Below are positions 25,589 through 35,481 of a stretch of DNA of 64,000 bases, piece by piece. Position 1 is the stretch's first letter; every line of letters starts with the position of its first letter. Under the pieces are notes generated by a model, which was not told the DNA's origin, searched no databases, and saw only the letters and a list, made by a program, of their open reading frames with translations. Position numbers and translations under genes: made by a program. Source of the stretch: Nitrincola schmidtii (GTDB lineage: Bacteria; Pseudomonadota; Gammaproteobacteria; Pseudomonadales; Balneatricaceae); NCBI RefSeq assembly GCF_008973715.1, contig NZ_WBOL01000001.1, positions 1-64,000 of the forward strand. The letters are read 5' to 3'.

Positions 25589-26475
25589 GCGTTGACTTCC
25601 TCTTGCTGTAATTCTTGTAGCATCATATGTAGTTGTTCACGCCAATGACGCGCGAAACCAAAATCTTTGCGTGTTTGTTGGCAATCCATTACTGAAAAAT
25701 TGGGCCGTTGTGCCGGTGTTGGATAATCCGCCGTGGTGATGGCATTGATCTGACAGGTGTTATGAACCAAGCCTAGCTGACTACCCAGCGTATAGATTGC
25801 ATTGGCAAAATCATACCAGGAAGCCACGCCGGCATCGGTCCAATGATAGAGTCCTTGAAATTGTGGCTGATCGACGGCACTTAAACAGATCTCGGCTAAG
25901 CGGCCTGCATGAGTCGGCGTGCCTATCTGATCATAGATCACATTCAACTCATCACGGCTATTCATCAGGTTGATCATGGTTTTAACAAAGTTATGACCGT
26001 ACTTTGAATATACCCACGCAGTGCGAATAACCAGAGCTTCTGGGCAGTGACGCTGGATAGCTTGCTCTCCTGCCAGTTTACTCTCACCATAGATATTGAT
26101 CGGTTCAACCGGATCATTGATTTTCCAAGGTTCGTAGTGACGCCCATTAAAGACATAATCGGTAGAAATATGAATTAAACGTGCTTTATGACTGCTCGCC
26201 GCTATAGCCAAATTTTCAGGTCCTTTGGCGTTAACCGCAAAGGCAATATCCGGTTCACTTTCAGCTTTGTCTACGGCGGTATAGGCAGCAGCGTTGATAA
26301 TCACGTCCGGCTGATAGGCTTGTAACGCACGCTCAACCTGATCTTGATCGGCAATGTTCAACTCGTCCATATCGGTTGAAATGAGCTCATAAACCAATGG
26401 CATCATAGCGACACGTTGGCGTATTTCAGAACCAAGTTGGCCCTTTGCACCAGTCAGCAATATACGCTTACTCAT
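25585..26475 (-). CDS. rfbD: dTDP-4-dehydrorhamnose reductase
   Basis: Last step of dTDP-L-rhamnose synthesis, an NAD(P)H-dependent reduction. The 296-residue SDR protein shows LLTGAKGQLGSEI (5-17), NAAAYTAVDKAE, STDYVFNG with the following YGESKLAGE holding Tyr and Lys, and RTAWVYSKYGHNFVKTM. It overlaps both neighbours by a few bases, as expected of a tightly packed rml block. Confidence 0.95.
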   Translation of the reverse strand: MSKRILLTGAKGQLGSEIRQRVAMMPLVYELISTDMDELNIADQDQVERALQAYQPDVIINAAAYTAVDKAESEPDIAFAVNAKGPENLAIAASSHKARLIHISTDYVFNGRHYEPWKINDPVEPINIYGESKLAGEQAIQRHCPEALVIRTAWVYSKYGHNFVKTMINLMNSRDELNVIYDQIGTPTHAGRLAEICLSAVDQPQFQGLYHWTDAGVASWYDFANAIYTLGSQLGLVHNTCQINAITTADYPTPAQRPNFSVMDCQQTRKDFGFARHWREQLHMMLQELQQEEVNA

Positions 26476-27016
26476 AGGTTGGCGTCTCCGACAGGCTTAG
26501 GCCTTGTTGATCTTTCGCTGATAACTGTGGCGCTTCACCCTTCACTAATGGCCAATCAATACCCAGCAACGGATCATCCCACTGTAGCGTATATTCGTCG
26601 CCCGGATTGAAATAATCGGTACACTTGTAGACAAATTCAGCGGATTCACTGGTGACGTAAAAACCATGCGCAAAACCCGGTGGAACCCATAGCAGTTGTT
26701 TGTTTTCAGCGGACAGATAAACCCCTACCCATTGCCCAAAGGTTGGTGAACTGCGTCGCAGATCAACCGCGATATCATAGACTTCACCTTGCGTCACACG
26801 CACTAGCTTACCTTGCGGTTTTTCTAGTTGGTAATGCAGCCCACGCAAAATTCCCTGACTGGACAGTGAATGGTTATCCTGTACAAAACTGACCTTCGCA
26901 CAGTGTTCTTCAAAAGCCTGTTGACGAAAGGTTTCCATAAAGAAACCACGTTCATCACCAAACACTTGGGGGGTCATTAACACCACATCGGGTATCGCCA
27001 GTGGCTCGTACTTCAT
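26468..27016 (-). CDS. rfbC: dTDP-4-dehydrorhamnose 3,5-epimerase
   Basis: Epimerises C3 and C5 of the 4-keto sugar in the rhamnose pathway. The 182-residue cupin has the family marks [28 protein letters not shown] with the catalytic His, [31 protein letters not shown] and the Tyr-containing YKCTDYF. It overlaps rfbA by four bases and rfbD by eight. Confidence 0.95.
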   Translation of the reverse strand: MKYEPLAIPDVVLMTPQVFGDERGFFMETFRQQAFEEHCAKVSFVQDNHSLSSQGILRGLHYQLEKPQGKLVRVTQGEVYDIAVDLRRSSPTFGQWVGVYLSAENKQLLWVPPGFAHGFYVTSESAEFVYKCTDYFNPGDEYTLQWDDPLLGIDWPLVKGEAPQLSAKDQQGLSLSETPTYE

Positions 27017-27900
27017 GGCTTGGAAATCCCTCTCTCTAACAAACGCATTAAATAGGCACCGTATCCACTTTTCATTAGCGGTTCGGCTTGTTTTCTAAGT
27101 GTTTCAGCGTCGATAAACCCTTTGCGATAGGCAATCTCTTCAGGACAACAAACTTTTAATCCCTGTCGATCTTCCAATGTTTGCACAAACAGTGACGCTT
27201 GAAGTAGATGTGCATGGGTACCAGTATCTAACCAGGCATAGCCACGATCCATAATTTCCATGTGTAACTGCTGCTGGTTTAGATAGACCGAATTCAAATC
27301 GGTAATCTCTAGCTCACCACGTGCTGATGGATTCAGTGATGCGGCAATATCGGGTGCTTGATGATCGTAAAAATACAAACCCGTCACTGCATAATTCGAT
27401 TTTGGCTTGAGTGGTTTCTCTTCTAACGAGATCACTTTGCCATTGGCATCAAATTCCGCCACACCATAGGCAGAGGCATTCTCAACATGATAACCGAATA
27501 CAGTAGCACCCGACTCTCGTGAATCAGCATCTTCCAGTAAGCTTTGAAAGTCATGCCCGTAAAAAATATTGTCGCCCAACACTAAGGCTGACGGGGCACC
27601 GTTCAAAAAGGCTTTTCCTATAATAAAGGCTTCTGCTAATCCATTCGGTTGCTCTTGAACGGCATAGTGCAATTCAATGCCCCACTGTGAACCATCACCG
27701 AGCAAGCGAACAAAGGCCGCTTGATCCTCCGGCGTGGTAATCACCAAGATTTCTCGGATACCGGCTAGCATTAACACGCTGAGGGGATAAAAAATCATCG
27801 GTTTATCGTAAATTGGCATCAACTGCTTGCTGACCCCTTTGGTTAAAGGATACAAACGTGTGCCTGAACCACCGGCAAGAATAATACCTTTACGCTTCAT
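27013..27900 (-). CDS. rfbA: Glucose-1-phosphate thymidylyltransferase
   Basis: First step of dTDP-rhamnose synthesis, joining dTTP and glucose 1-phosphate. It has the nucleotidyltransferase loop [20 protein letters not shown] (residues 5-24), [23 protein letters not shown] with the metal Asp, and [19 protein letters not shown]. The 295 residues are normal. AAGGAGAGCG precedes the start. It is 26 bases downstream of prsT, so the rhamnose block continues the exosortase transcript. Confidence 0.96.
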   Translation of the reverse strand: MKRKGIILAGGSGTRLYPLTKGVSKQLMPIYDKPMIFYPLSVLMLAGIREILVITTPEDQAAFVRLLGDGSQWGIELHYAVQEQPNGLAEAFIIGKAFLNGAPSALVLGDNIFYGHDFQSLLEDADSRESGATVFGYHVENASAYGVAEFDANGKVISLEEKPLKPKSNYAVTGLYFYDHQAPDIAASLNPSARGELEITDLNSVYLNQQQLHMEIMDRGYAWLDTGTHAHLLQASLFVQTLEDRQGLKVCCPEEIAYRKGFIDAETLRKQAEPLMKSGYGAYLMRLLERGISKP

Positions 27901-27926
27901 TACGCTCTCCTTGAATGCTTATCCAT

Positions 27927-30356
27927 TTATTCCGCTGTTGGTGCATTAGCGCTTGTATTCGCGCTTTCAAGATCTGACAGTGCATCACGAACGCGAGCAT
28001 TCAGCAGCGCATCATTTGCACTCAATTGATTCGCTTTGGCTAAATACACACGCGCATCATCAAAGCGGTTTTGCGCTAACAGCACTCGTCCATAGTGATA
28101 GTTCACTGTTGGATGATCTGGCAATCCTTCAATGGCACGACGAATTAAGCGTTCAGCATCCTGTACTTCACCAAAGTTAAACAGTGCCCATCCATGAGTA
28201 TCCAAGAAGTAAGGTTCTTCACTATCACGGAAGTTACGTGTCAGTTCTAATGCACGACGAACATTCTCTTCACTGGGGTCCATACTGAGCAAATTAGCTG
28301 CAAGGTTGTTTTGGATAACTGCATTATTGGGTGCTAAAGCATAAGCAGCTTCATAATCCGCAATTGCTTCTTCAAAACGTCCTTGCTGCTCTAAAAGTGA
28401 TGCTCTTAATGCAAGCAGACTAAGGTCTTCAACATTCTCTAAACCACGTGAATAGGTATTCAAAGCACCGTCAGTCTGATCCTGTAACTGGTAAAAACCG
28501 GCCATTTGCACATAGCCTTGAACCCACTCAGGAACAACTTGAAGTGCGGTATCAATCACTGAAATCGCACCATCAAGGTCACCAATTTCACGCATCAAAC
28601 CAGCTTTAACTGTATAATTACCCAAAAATTCAGGATCAGCTGTAATGCGGTTATTTAGCCAGCTCAGCAACTCATCCGTTTGTTCCAGTTGGAATTGACT
28701 GATAGCGTAACCTTCTAATGCCCTAAGAAAACGTGGTTCTTGCGCTAGTGCTGATTCAAATCGTGTCATCGCGATAGCATGTTGACCTTGCTGCTGAAAG
28801 ATTCGGCCACTTAAGAATTCGCCAATCACCGTGTTATTGCCACCCATGGCTTGCAGTTCTTCAATGACAGCTTCGGTACCGACAAAGTCATTTCGCATGA
28901 GTCGAACTTGAGCTAGCAATGACAGCAACGATTCATTTCCGGGTTGTCTGCGTAAAGCATTGACTAAGATTTGTTCTGAACGACCCAAATCGCCATCTGC
29001 TAACAAACGGGTAATGACCGGCACGGCTGCATCGATATTACCAGGATTTAACCGAAGCACCTGACGGAAATTACTGTCTGCCAGTTCATTGGAACCACTG
29101 CCTAAATAAGCATTACCCAGTAGCGTCAATCCCGCTTCTGAATCTGGATTATTTCGTAAGACCACACGCAAATCACGCACGGCATCATCGACCCGACCTT
29201 CCTGCAGGAAGAAGCGAGAGCGAACCAATAACGCAGGTTCACTTTGACCATCTTCCTGAAGTACTTGAGTCAATTGAGCCAGAGCTGCATCGTTTTCACC
29301 GGCAGCAAAGTGCAATTCTGCTCGACGAGATCTAGCACGATGGCGAGTGGTTGCCTGCTCTGACTGCATCATCTGTTCTAATAACTGCAACGCATCAATC
29401 GTTTCATCGCTGCTCAGTAAGCGTTCAACTAAGATAAACTGTAATGTGGTGACATCAGCACCTTCTGAACGACCAATAAATTCGCGTAATAACTGTCCAG
29501 CACGCTGACGATCGCCAACCGAATCAACGATTTCAATATAACCACGCATTGCGCGAATACTGCCTGGGTTTTCACGTACAAAAGAATCCAATAGAGCTTC
29601 AGCTTCTTGTTTACGATCTAATTGATTCAACAAACCTGCCAAGGCTAATGTGAAATCTTCCGAGTTTGGCTGATTTTCCAACATAAAGCGTAAGTCGTTT
29701 TCTACCAGATCGAACCGTTCGTTTTGGCGATTCATTTCGATGCGAATCATTCGAGCAGCTTGCTCGTTAGGATTGATCTGAAGGGCTTCATCGACTAAAG
29801 CCATCGCACGTTCATTTTCACCCATCATACGGTGAGCGCCGGCTAACACAATTAAGGTATCAGTACTTTGATCATCAATCATCAAACTGCGCATACCTTC
29901 AGTCATCGCCGCTTGGGGATCGCCCTGCTGCAGTGCAACGGTTGCTTTCACAAGAATCGCTTGCGCGTTTTCTGGTTCAACCTCAAGAATTTCATCCGCT
30001 TTGTTAGCTGCATTTTGTGATTCACCCACCACAATTAACAAACGCGCTAAACGAAGTTTGTTGTCTAGATCATCAGGTGCGAGTCGCTCTACGCGCATTA
30101 AACGGGCGTACAGTTCTTCCCAATTTTCTTGACGCTCGGCTATTTCTGCTAAGTAGCGATGTGCATCGACGTTATCTGGGTCAATTTGCAGGACGTTTCT
30201 AAATTGCAAATTTGAACGCGCAATATCACCTTCTTCTAGAAATTGCTGCCCACTTTCAAGGTATCCCTGAATACTACTCTCTTTGTCACCACAACCTGCA
30301 AGCGCCACTGCCACTAGCAGTGAAAGCGCGCTACGACGCAAGATTTCTCCCTTCAT
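27927..30356 (-). CDS. prsT: PrsT-type TPR lipoprotein of exosortase/EPS systems
   Basis: An 809-residue lipoprotein made almost wholly of tetratricopeptide repeats. The signal ends in a lipobox, VAVALAGCGDKE (Cys 22), so it is membrane-anchored by lipid. TPR consensus positions recur every 34 residues (for example NVLQIDPDNVDAHRYLAEI, then ANKADEILEVEPENAQAI). The length, lipobox and position directly after the exosortase gene match the XrtA/PEP-CTERM-system protein PrsT. It is thought to help assembly or export of the polymer, though its exact job is not settled. It overlaps the exosortase gene by four bases. Confidence 0.88.
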   Translation of the reverse strand: MKGEILRRSALSLLVAVALAGCGDKESSIQGYLESGQQFLEEGDIARSNLQFRNVLQIDPDNVDAHRYLAEIAERQENWEELYARLMRVERLAPDDLDNKLRLARLLIVVGESQNAANKADEILEVEPENAQAILVKATVALQQGDPQAAMTEGMRSLMIDDQSTDTLIVLAGAHRMMGENERAMALVDEALQINPNEQAARMIRIEMNRQNERFDLVENDLRFMLENQPNSEDFTLALAGLLNQLDRKQEAEALLDSFVRENPGSIRAMRGYIEIVDSVGDRQRAGQLLREFIGRSEGADVTTLQFILVERLLSSDETIDALQLLEQMMQSEQATTRHRARSRRAELHFAAGENDAALAQLTQVLQEDGQSEPALLVRSRFFLQEGRVDDAVRDLRVVLRNNPDSEAGLTLLGNAYLGSGSNELADSNFRQVLRLNPGNIDAAVPVITRLLADGDLGRSEQILVNALRRQPGNESLLSLLAQVRLMRNDFVGTEAVIEELQAMGGNNTVIGEFLSGRIFQQQGQHAIAMTRFESALAQEPRFLRALEGYAISQFQLEQTDELLSWLNNRITADPEFLGNYTVKAGLMREIGDLDGAISVIDTALQVVPEWVQGYVQMAGFYQLQDQTDGALNTYSRGLENVEDLSLLALRASLLEQQGRFEEAIADYEAAYALAPNNAVIQNNLAANLLSMDPSEENVRRALELTRNFRDSEEPYFLDTHGWALFNFGEVQDAERLIRRAIEGLPDHPTVNYHYGRVLLAQNRFDDARVYLAKANQLSANDALLNARVRDALSDLESANTSANAPTAE

Positions 30357-31948
30357 AAATCACCTTTCTTTGGTAGGACTTGGACCAACTCTGGATAGGC
30401 GGCCCGCACAAACTCTTTTAATCGCTGCTCAGCAACTTCGACCGGTTCTGTACTGTGGAATGGTGTGACCACACGCACTAACGCACCATCCGTTCGGTTA
30501 TACCTCAAAGCATCGGTTAATAAGTTCCATTTTTTTACATATTCATTTGCGATAGGTTCACCACGTTCCTGGAACCAGTAATACACCAACTGTGATTCCA
30601 ATCCGCGACGAATAATGACACGGTTGACTGGAATATCATCTATATAGGTTCGACGTATATCCGCTATTTCCCATCCACCACCAGGGATACAGACACGTGG
30701 AGAGTGAGGTGACACTCCTTTGCGTTGAGATGCGTAGTAAGCCACATAGAAGTTCACTAAGGGTTCATTTTCGCGTTCAAAATTCATCATTAGGTAATCG
30801 GTTAGCTGAAGCACTTCAATTGTTCGTGTGTCGATATTGCCATGAGATCCTCTCCAGTCATCAATACGATCAGGAAAAGCGGCTAAGCTAATATTTACTG
30901 GCGCCGATTCATCACGACGATCAAATGCTTGAACACCTAACGCAAATACAAACGTTAATGTCACCATCACCAGCATAGGAACAGGTAAAGTACTTCCCGA
31001 TTGACGCTGACGAGCTGCTTCAAAGGCTTGTGGTGTCGGGTTTTCCACATTTAAACCAAATACATCAAACAAACCGCGACGAGTTGTTATGCGCTCAAGA
31101 ATTTCAATTTCCAAGGCCAGGATAGCAGCACAAGCAACAAAGATAATCCAACCTTCAAAATCATGCAGAAAACCCTCTGCGTGAGAGATACCCCAACCGT
31201 TTACTAGCCAACCGGTTACACCGATACGGAAACTGTTCATCAGAATGGTGATAGGGATGGTTGATAAGAAGAGTACGGCACGTTTCCATAACGGTGCTTG
31301 ATAGAAGTAAGCTGCTATAAAACCTAAACAGGTCAACGGAAACAGATAGCTTAAACCACTACAGGCTTCAACCACTTGCAGTTTGTATGTACCCAAATCA
31401 ATTATGTTACCGCTTAGATAAACAGGTATGCCCATCATTTTGATGAACATAACCCCGATTTCGGAGGACCAGAGTTGTAAACGTGCTGTTAGCACTGCTT
31501 CTAGGAAGTAAGGTAACGGTATAGCAAAGACAAGCAATACAATGGGAATAACGGTATGTTTCGCAGCTTTTCCTAATGCAGTAATAGCAAACCCAGCTAG
31601 CAACAGTAAAAAAGAATATTGCACAAGGATATACAGCGCAGAAATTTCACCGATAAATGCGATGATCAAGGCTGCAGCGATAACGGGCATACCTAGCCAA
31701 GTGCCTGATTTAAAATCAGTCGCAATCATTAGGCGCTTTTCCCACAAAATGTATAAAGACACTAACGGGATAAGGAAGCCATGGCTATACTCTTCTTGCT
31801 TGATCCAACGCTCGACCACTTCGGTTAGACCGCCAAAAGCCAAAAAGAAAGAAGCCAGTAAGGCAAACCCAAACAACGCCATTGTCGGCCAACTAATCAA
31901 TGGCTTTAGCAATGCTAATTCTTGTTGCACTTCCTTGATTATAGACAC
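30353..31948 (-). CDS. xrtD: VPLPA-CTERM-specific exosortase XrtD fused to an EpsI domain
   Basis: An inner-membrane transpeptidase-like protein that processes proteins bearing the VPLPA-CTERM signal. The N-terminal half (about 1-285) is multi-spanning and holds the three exosortase residues: Cys 196 in VEACSGLSYL, Arg 241 in NSFRIGVTGW and His 262 in HDFEGWIIF. The C-terminal part (about 315-531) is an EpsI domain with FPDRIDDWRG, YYASQRKGVSPHSPRVCIPGGGW and YYWFQERG. The fusion and the local VPLPA substrates fit exosortase D. The start is GTG 31948 with AGAGG five bases before it. It lies within the polysaccharide operon, coupled to prsT. Three candidate substrates are encoded in this window (1534, 2691 and 43200). 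Confidence 0.92.
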   Translation of the reverse strand: MSIIKEVQQELALLKPLISWPTMALFGFALLASFFLAFGGLTEVVERWIKQEEYSHGFLIPLVSLYILWEKRLMIATDFKSGTWLGMPVIAAALIIAFIGEISALYILVQYSFLLLLAGFAITALGKAAKHTVIPIVLLVFAIPLPYFLEAVLTARLQLWSSEIGVMFIKMMGIPVYLSGNIIDLGTYKLQVVEACSGLSYLFPLTCLGFIAAYFYQAPLWKRAVLFLSTIPITILMNSFRIGVTGWLVNGWGISHAEGFLHDFEGWIIFVACAAILALEIEILERITTRRGLFDVFGLNVENPTPQAFEAARQRQSGSTLPVPMLVMVTLTFVFALGVQAFDRRDESAPVNISLAAFPDRIDDWRGSHGNIDTRTIEVLQLTDYLMMNFERENEPLVNFYVAYYASQRKGVSPHSPRVCIPGGGWEIADIRRTYIDDIPVNRVIIRRGLESQLVYYWFQERGEPIANEYVKKWNLLTDALRYNRTDGALVRVVTPFHSTEPVEVAEQRLKEFVRAAYPELVQVLPKKGDL

Positions 31949-31956
31949 GCTAACCT

Positions 31957-33021
31957 CTATAAAACTTGTTTGGTCAAGTAAATGCCTGACGCTTCTGTTG
32001 TCGCTTCAATAATCTGAATAAATGCCTGCAATTCAGGACAATTCATGTCAGCCTGATCCAAAAGAATTTCTATCGTTTGGATGGTTTTTTCATCTGTTCT
32101 TAGGCCAACATTCAAAGCATTATACAGTGACTGCAATTGCCTTTCTGTTGGTCTACCGGACAATACGACCTTTATTTTGTTGTCAAATTCAGCTTCGCAC
32201 TCTGCCTTAGGATTTGCATCAGAGGTACGACTGAATCGTTGCGTGATAACACCACCAGCCATCTTTAACGCTGCCAATCCATCAGTGGCATATCGCTTCC
32301 ATAGATAAGGCTCTTCCACAATACGCCATAACCACTCCAAACCCAATTTTTGCCAGATTTTAGGGGCTCGTTTGACTGTACCAGCAACAAAGTTAACTAC
32401 CGCCCCCAAATGACTCACGACAGGCACATTAAGCTGCGCTAGGTTATGCTGAATCCAGGCTTGACCTTTTTTAGCCCCTAAAGAGACCACTAAGAAGTCT
32501 GCATTGGAGGCATTAACTTTATCGATAACGTCAGGTGTGCTCATCGAAGCTACGTCACCACGACCAGGATCATGATAGCCACAGCACACAACTGCATCTG
32601 AGCTATTATTCAGTACAATTGATGCTTTTTCTGCTACACCAGGATCACCACCAAAGAAAAATACTTTAACAGGTTTATCAGGGTGACTACGCTTAACCAG
32701 TTCATCGAATAAACTGGAACCAGCAACGCGCTCAGGTATCGGAATCTTTAGCCAACGCGCGGCCCATACGAGTGGCATACCATCCGCCAAATTCAAATCG
32801 CTTAGAAAAACAGATTTAGCAAATTCAGGATCACGCTTCGCATTGATAACAAAATTTAAATTAGGAGTCGAAATAAAGCAGCGCTGACGCTTTTCAATGG
32901 CTTCGAATACGCGGTCGCAGGCTTGATCCAAGGTTACTGCATCAAAAGGTAACCCTAATAACATCCATTGTTGGCGAAAATGATAGTGTTCAATGTTGTA
33001 ATGAGGTGTTAAATCACTCAT
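31957..33021 (-). CDS. WecG/TagA/CpsF-family glycosyltransferase with C-terminal extension
   Basis: A GT26 transferase that adds a sugar (often an N-acetylated amino sugar acid) to a lipid-linked acceptor. Core marks are CFISTPNLNFVINAKRDPEF, LADGMPLVWAARWL, ERVAGSSLFDELV, FFGGDPGVAEKA, VVSLGAKKGQAWI and a final VVNFVAGTVKRAPKIWQKLGLEW (view in two parts: VVNFVAGTVKRAP and KLGLEWLWR). Typical members end near residue 245-255; this one continues about 100 residues. The extension (KVVLSGRPTERQLQSLY, IEILLDQADMNCPELQAFI) alternates strand and helix and looks somewhat like a STAS domain, which would suggest regulation by partner binding. It overlaps the downstream-acting GT2 gene by four bases. 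Confidence 0.85.
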   Translation of the reverse strand: MSDLTPHYNIEHYHFRQQWMLLGLPFDAVTLDQACDRVFEAIEKRQRCFISTPNLNFVINAKRDPEFAKSVFLSDLNLADGMPLVWAARWLKIPIPERVAGSSLFDELVKRSHPDKPVKVFFFGGDPGVAEKASIVLNNSSDAVVCCGYHDPGRGDVASMSTPDVIDKVNASNADFLVVSLGAKKGQAWIQHNLAQLNVPVVSHLGAVVNFVAGTVKRAPKIWQKLGLEWLWRIVEEPYLWKRYATDGLAALKMAGGVITQRFSRTSDANPKAECEAEFDNKIKVVLSGRPTERQLQSLYNALNVGLRTDEKTIQTIEILLDQADMNCPELQAFIQIIEATTEASGIYLTKQVL

Positions 33022-34235
33022 GACGATTTATCCTCTCCATCACGTTTTGTTCTGACCCAGGCAGTTTGTGGTCCACTTACAAATTTCCGGTAAACACCCA
33101 ACTTACTTAGGATAAACAACGGCAGTCGCAATAGTTCTTGAGTAGATAATAGATCCCTTCCCTGTTGCCACCAAGCGGCCAAAACAAAAAGCACTAACAA
33201 TGCCAGTAAAACTACAGAATAAAATACCAAATATAATGAGGTGCTTATTAGTCCAATCATTGCAATGGGTAGACTTGCAACAAGCGTGACGATCACTAAT
33301 AAGGAAAGGGGCGGAATAGTAAGGTCTAGAAAGGTACCCACCAAACTCACATTTTTCTGCTTAATCATCTTAATAAACAGTCTTGGTAGATAGGATTTCA
33401 TCACTGTCAAATGACCGTGCTCCCATCTTTCTCGTTGTGTAGCTGTCGCATCACTCGCTTGCGGTAATTCACTCAATACTTCAGCGTTATCTGTATAGAT
33501 TGCAGGAAATCCAGCTAGCGTCATATCGACACCTAACTTCATATCCTCTGCAAGCTCACCGCTTGCCAAGTTAACGTGATGAAAGGCTTTAGAAGGAAAC
33601 GCCATGCCGGTTCCTGTTAGAACAGCAGGAAAACCCATGGCTGAAAGACCACGATTACGAACTAAGTTTTTGACGCGAATAGCAAATTCCGCTATTCGCG
33701 CTGTGATTCCAGCCCCTTCAGGCGCTAACAAGCGATAAGCCGATTGAATAGGACGATCAAACTCATAACACGTTTGCTTTAACTGTGCTAAAGAACCTTG
33801 AGTGAATCGACAGTCAGCATCAAAAATAACAATCACATCTGGTTCTGTTTGCTGATCTCGCAAATATGTCAGGGCATATTCCAGCGCAAATCCTTTACCA
33901 CGTTGTTGATCATTAAAGCGTTCAATAACGTCAACACCATTATCCCTTGCAATTGAAGCGGTGTTATCACTACAGTTATCAGCAATTACTAAAATACGGT
34001 CTAAGGTTGTGACCGTTTCTGACTTTAGCCCAGTCAATGTTTGTGCTAGTACAGCTGATTCATTATGTGCAGGGATAAGCACAACACTTGATATAGCTTT
34101 TGTATTTTTATCTGATTGTCTTGAGGGTGACTTAGCCAAACTTCGCAACCCTACCAGCACCTCTAAACAGAAGAACAAAACCGGTATCGATAGCAGCACT
34201 AAAATCACTACTGAGAGCAATACCAACAAGCTCAT
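33018..34235 (-). CDS. Membrane glycosyltransferase family 2 (processive type)
   Basis: A 405-residue GT2 enzyme between membrane helices. An N-terminal helix is followed by VVLIPAHNESAVLAQTL, the DxD-like VIFDADCRF, a LAEDMKLGVDMTLAG block (the ED motif) and a QRERWEHGH stretch, which is the Q/RxxRW signature of processive enzymes such as cellulose and N-acetylglucosamine synthases. Three C-terminal helices follow. It probably elongates or starts a branch of the polymer. Packed between two other glycosyltransferase genes with four-base overlaps. Confidence 0.85.
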   Translation of the reverse strand: MSLLVLLSVVILVLLSIPVLFFCLEVLVGLRSLAKSPSRQSDKNTKAISSVVLIPAHNESAVLAQTLTGLKSETVTTLDRILVIADNCSDNTASIARDNGVDVIERFNDQQRGKGFALEYALTYLRDQQTEPDVIVIFDADCRFTQGSLAQLKQTCYEFDRPIQSAYRLLAPEGAGITARIAEFAIRVKNLVRNRGLSAMGFPAVLTGTGMAFPSKAFHHVNLASGELAEDMKLGVDMTLAGFPAIYTDNAEVLSELPQASDATATQRERWEHGHLTVMKSYLPRLFIKMIKQKNVSLVGTFLDLTIPPLSLLVIVTLVASLPIAMIGLISTSLYLVFYSVVLLALLVLFVLAAWWQQGRDLLSTQELLRLPLFILSKLGVYRKFVSGPQTAWVRTKRDGEDKSS

Positions 34236-35467
34236 TGTAGTCTCCCTTCATACTGCTCAAAAAAACTTTTAAGTTTTGAGGCTTCGACATCTATATCATG
34301 TTGCTGAGAGACAGCTAAATACCCATTCTCGCCCATCCGATGCAACTTATTTAAATCGGTTGCAGTCGCCTTTATCATGGCTTTAGCTATTGCTGAAGCA
34401 TCTCCAGCCGGAACTAACCAACCGCATTGATCCGTGACTAATTCAGGAATACCGGCGATTAATGAACTGATAACTGGTTTTTTCCGTGCCAAGGCTTCCA
34501 TAATCACTACTGGTAAACCTTCTGCAAAACTAGGTAGCACCATGACATCGGCTTGATCCAATGCCTCACGGACATCCTGCCCACTTTTAGCCCCCACCAA
34601 CTTAACTATTTCTTCTATACCCTGCTGTTCGATGTAGGCTTCAAGCTGAGGCCTAAAGGGGCCGTCGCCAATGATTTCTAACTCAGCAGCAACACCTTGT
34701 TGATGAACTAAACACATCGCTTCAAGCAGCAGCATCTGTCCTTTTTGCTCTGACAAACGGCCAATATTAATAAATCTAAATGGTCGGCTTGACTGTTCGA
34801 TTGTGAACGAAGAGATATCAGGGTGGGGATACTTCAACATTTTATCATCGACACCACAGTGGACGATTTCAATTTTTTTCCAATGCTGAAAATCGCACCA
34901 GCGAAACAGCTGGCTTTTGCAAAAACTGGTAATCGCTACCACAAAAGAGGCATGGTGGATTTTATCTGCCATGGATAATTCTGCAGGGTGGTCAAAATCT
35001 TCTGGACCATGCACGGTAAAACTATAGGTTGGCCCACCTAAAATGCGTGTTAGTGTCGCTATAGCAGCGGGATTGGTGCCGAAATGTGCATGAATATGAT
35101 CAACTTTTTCTTCCTGAGATATTTTCAGCAGCAAACAAGCTTCAGCAAGATACGCAAGGTGATGAATAAAGCGGAAATTGGCTTTAACAGCCATCCGAAA
35201 GGATAGTTTAAGCGCTTTTAAAAAAGGAACTGGACGCTTCAGAGCTACAAAGATCAGTGCTTTTAATAAGGCTGAAGCCTGCCCTTTAACCAGTAAACGG
35301 GTTTTGGACAGTTCATATATATCGTCCTGATCAACCAATTCATCCGGATTATTGGTTGAGGTCACGCGAACAACATCTACCCCAAGCTTTTCTAAAGCCT
35401 GAATCTCACGACGAATAAAAGTGTGGCTGATTTTGGGGTATTGATTAACGAGGTATAAAACTTTCAC
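34232..35467 (-). CDS. Glycosyltransferase family 4, colanic-acid type
   Basis: A 411-residue GT-B transferase starting with GTG 35467 (MKVLYLVNQYPKISHTFIRRE). Such N-termini are shared with WcaL/AmsK-type colanic acid and amylovoran transferases. It has HIHAHFGTNPAAIA, FTVHGPEDFD, FINIGRLSEQKGQ at the second domain, and the donor motif SFAEGLPVVIMEALARKKPVI (Glu...Glu). The acceptor and sugar are unknown. It is four bases from the GT2 gene on one side and about 15 bases from the next on the other. Confidence 0.88.
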   Translation of the reverse strand: MKVLYLVNQYPKISHTFIRREIQALEKLGVDVVRVTSTNNPDELVDQDDIYELSKTRLLVKGQASALLKALIFVALKRPVPFLKALKLSFRMAVKANFRFIHHLAYLAEACLLLKISQEEKVDHIHAHFGTNPAAIATLTRILGGPTYSFTVHGPEDFDHPAELSMADKIHHASFVVAITSFCKSQLFRWCDFQHWKKIEIVHCGVDDKMLKYPHPDISSFTIEQSSRPFRFINIGRLSEQKGQMLLLEAMCLVHQQGVAAELEIIGDGPFRPQLEAYIEQQGIEEIVKLVGAKSGQDVREALDQADVMVLPSFAEGLPVVIMEALARKKPVISSLIAGIPELVTDQCGWLVPAGDASAIAKAMIKATATDLNKLHRMGENGYLAVSQQHDIDVEASKLKSFFEQYEGRLQ

Positions 35468-35481
35468 TACTCTACATCCAT

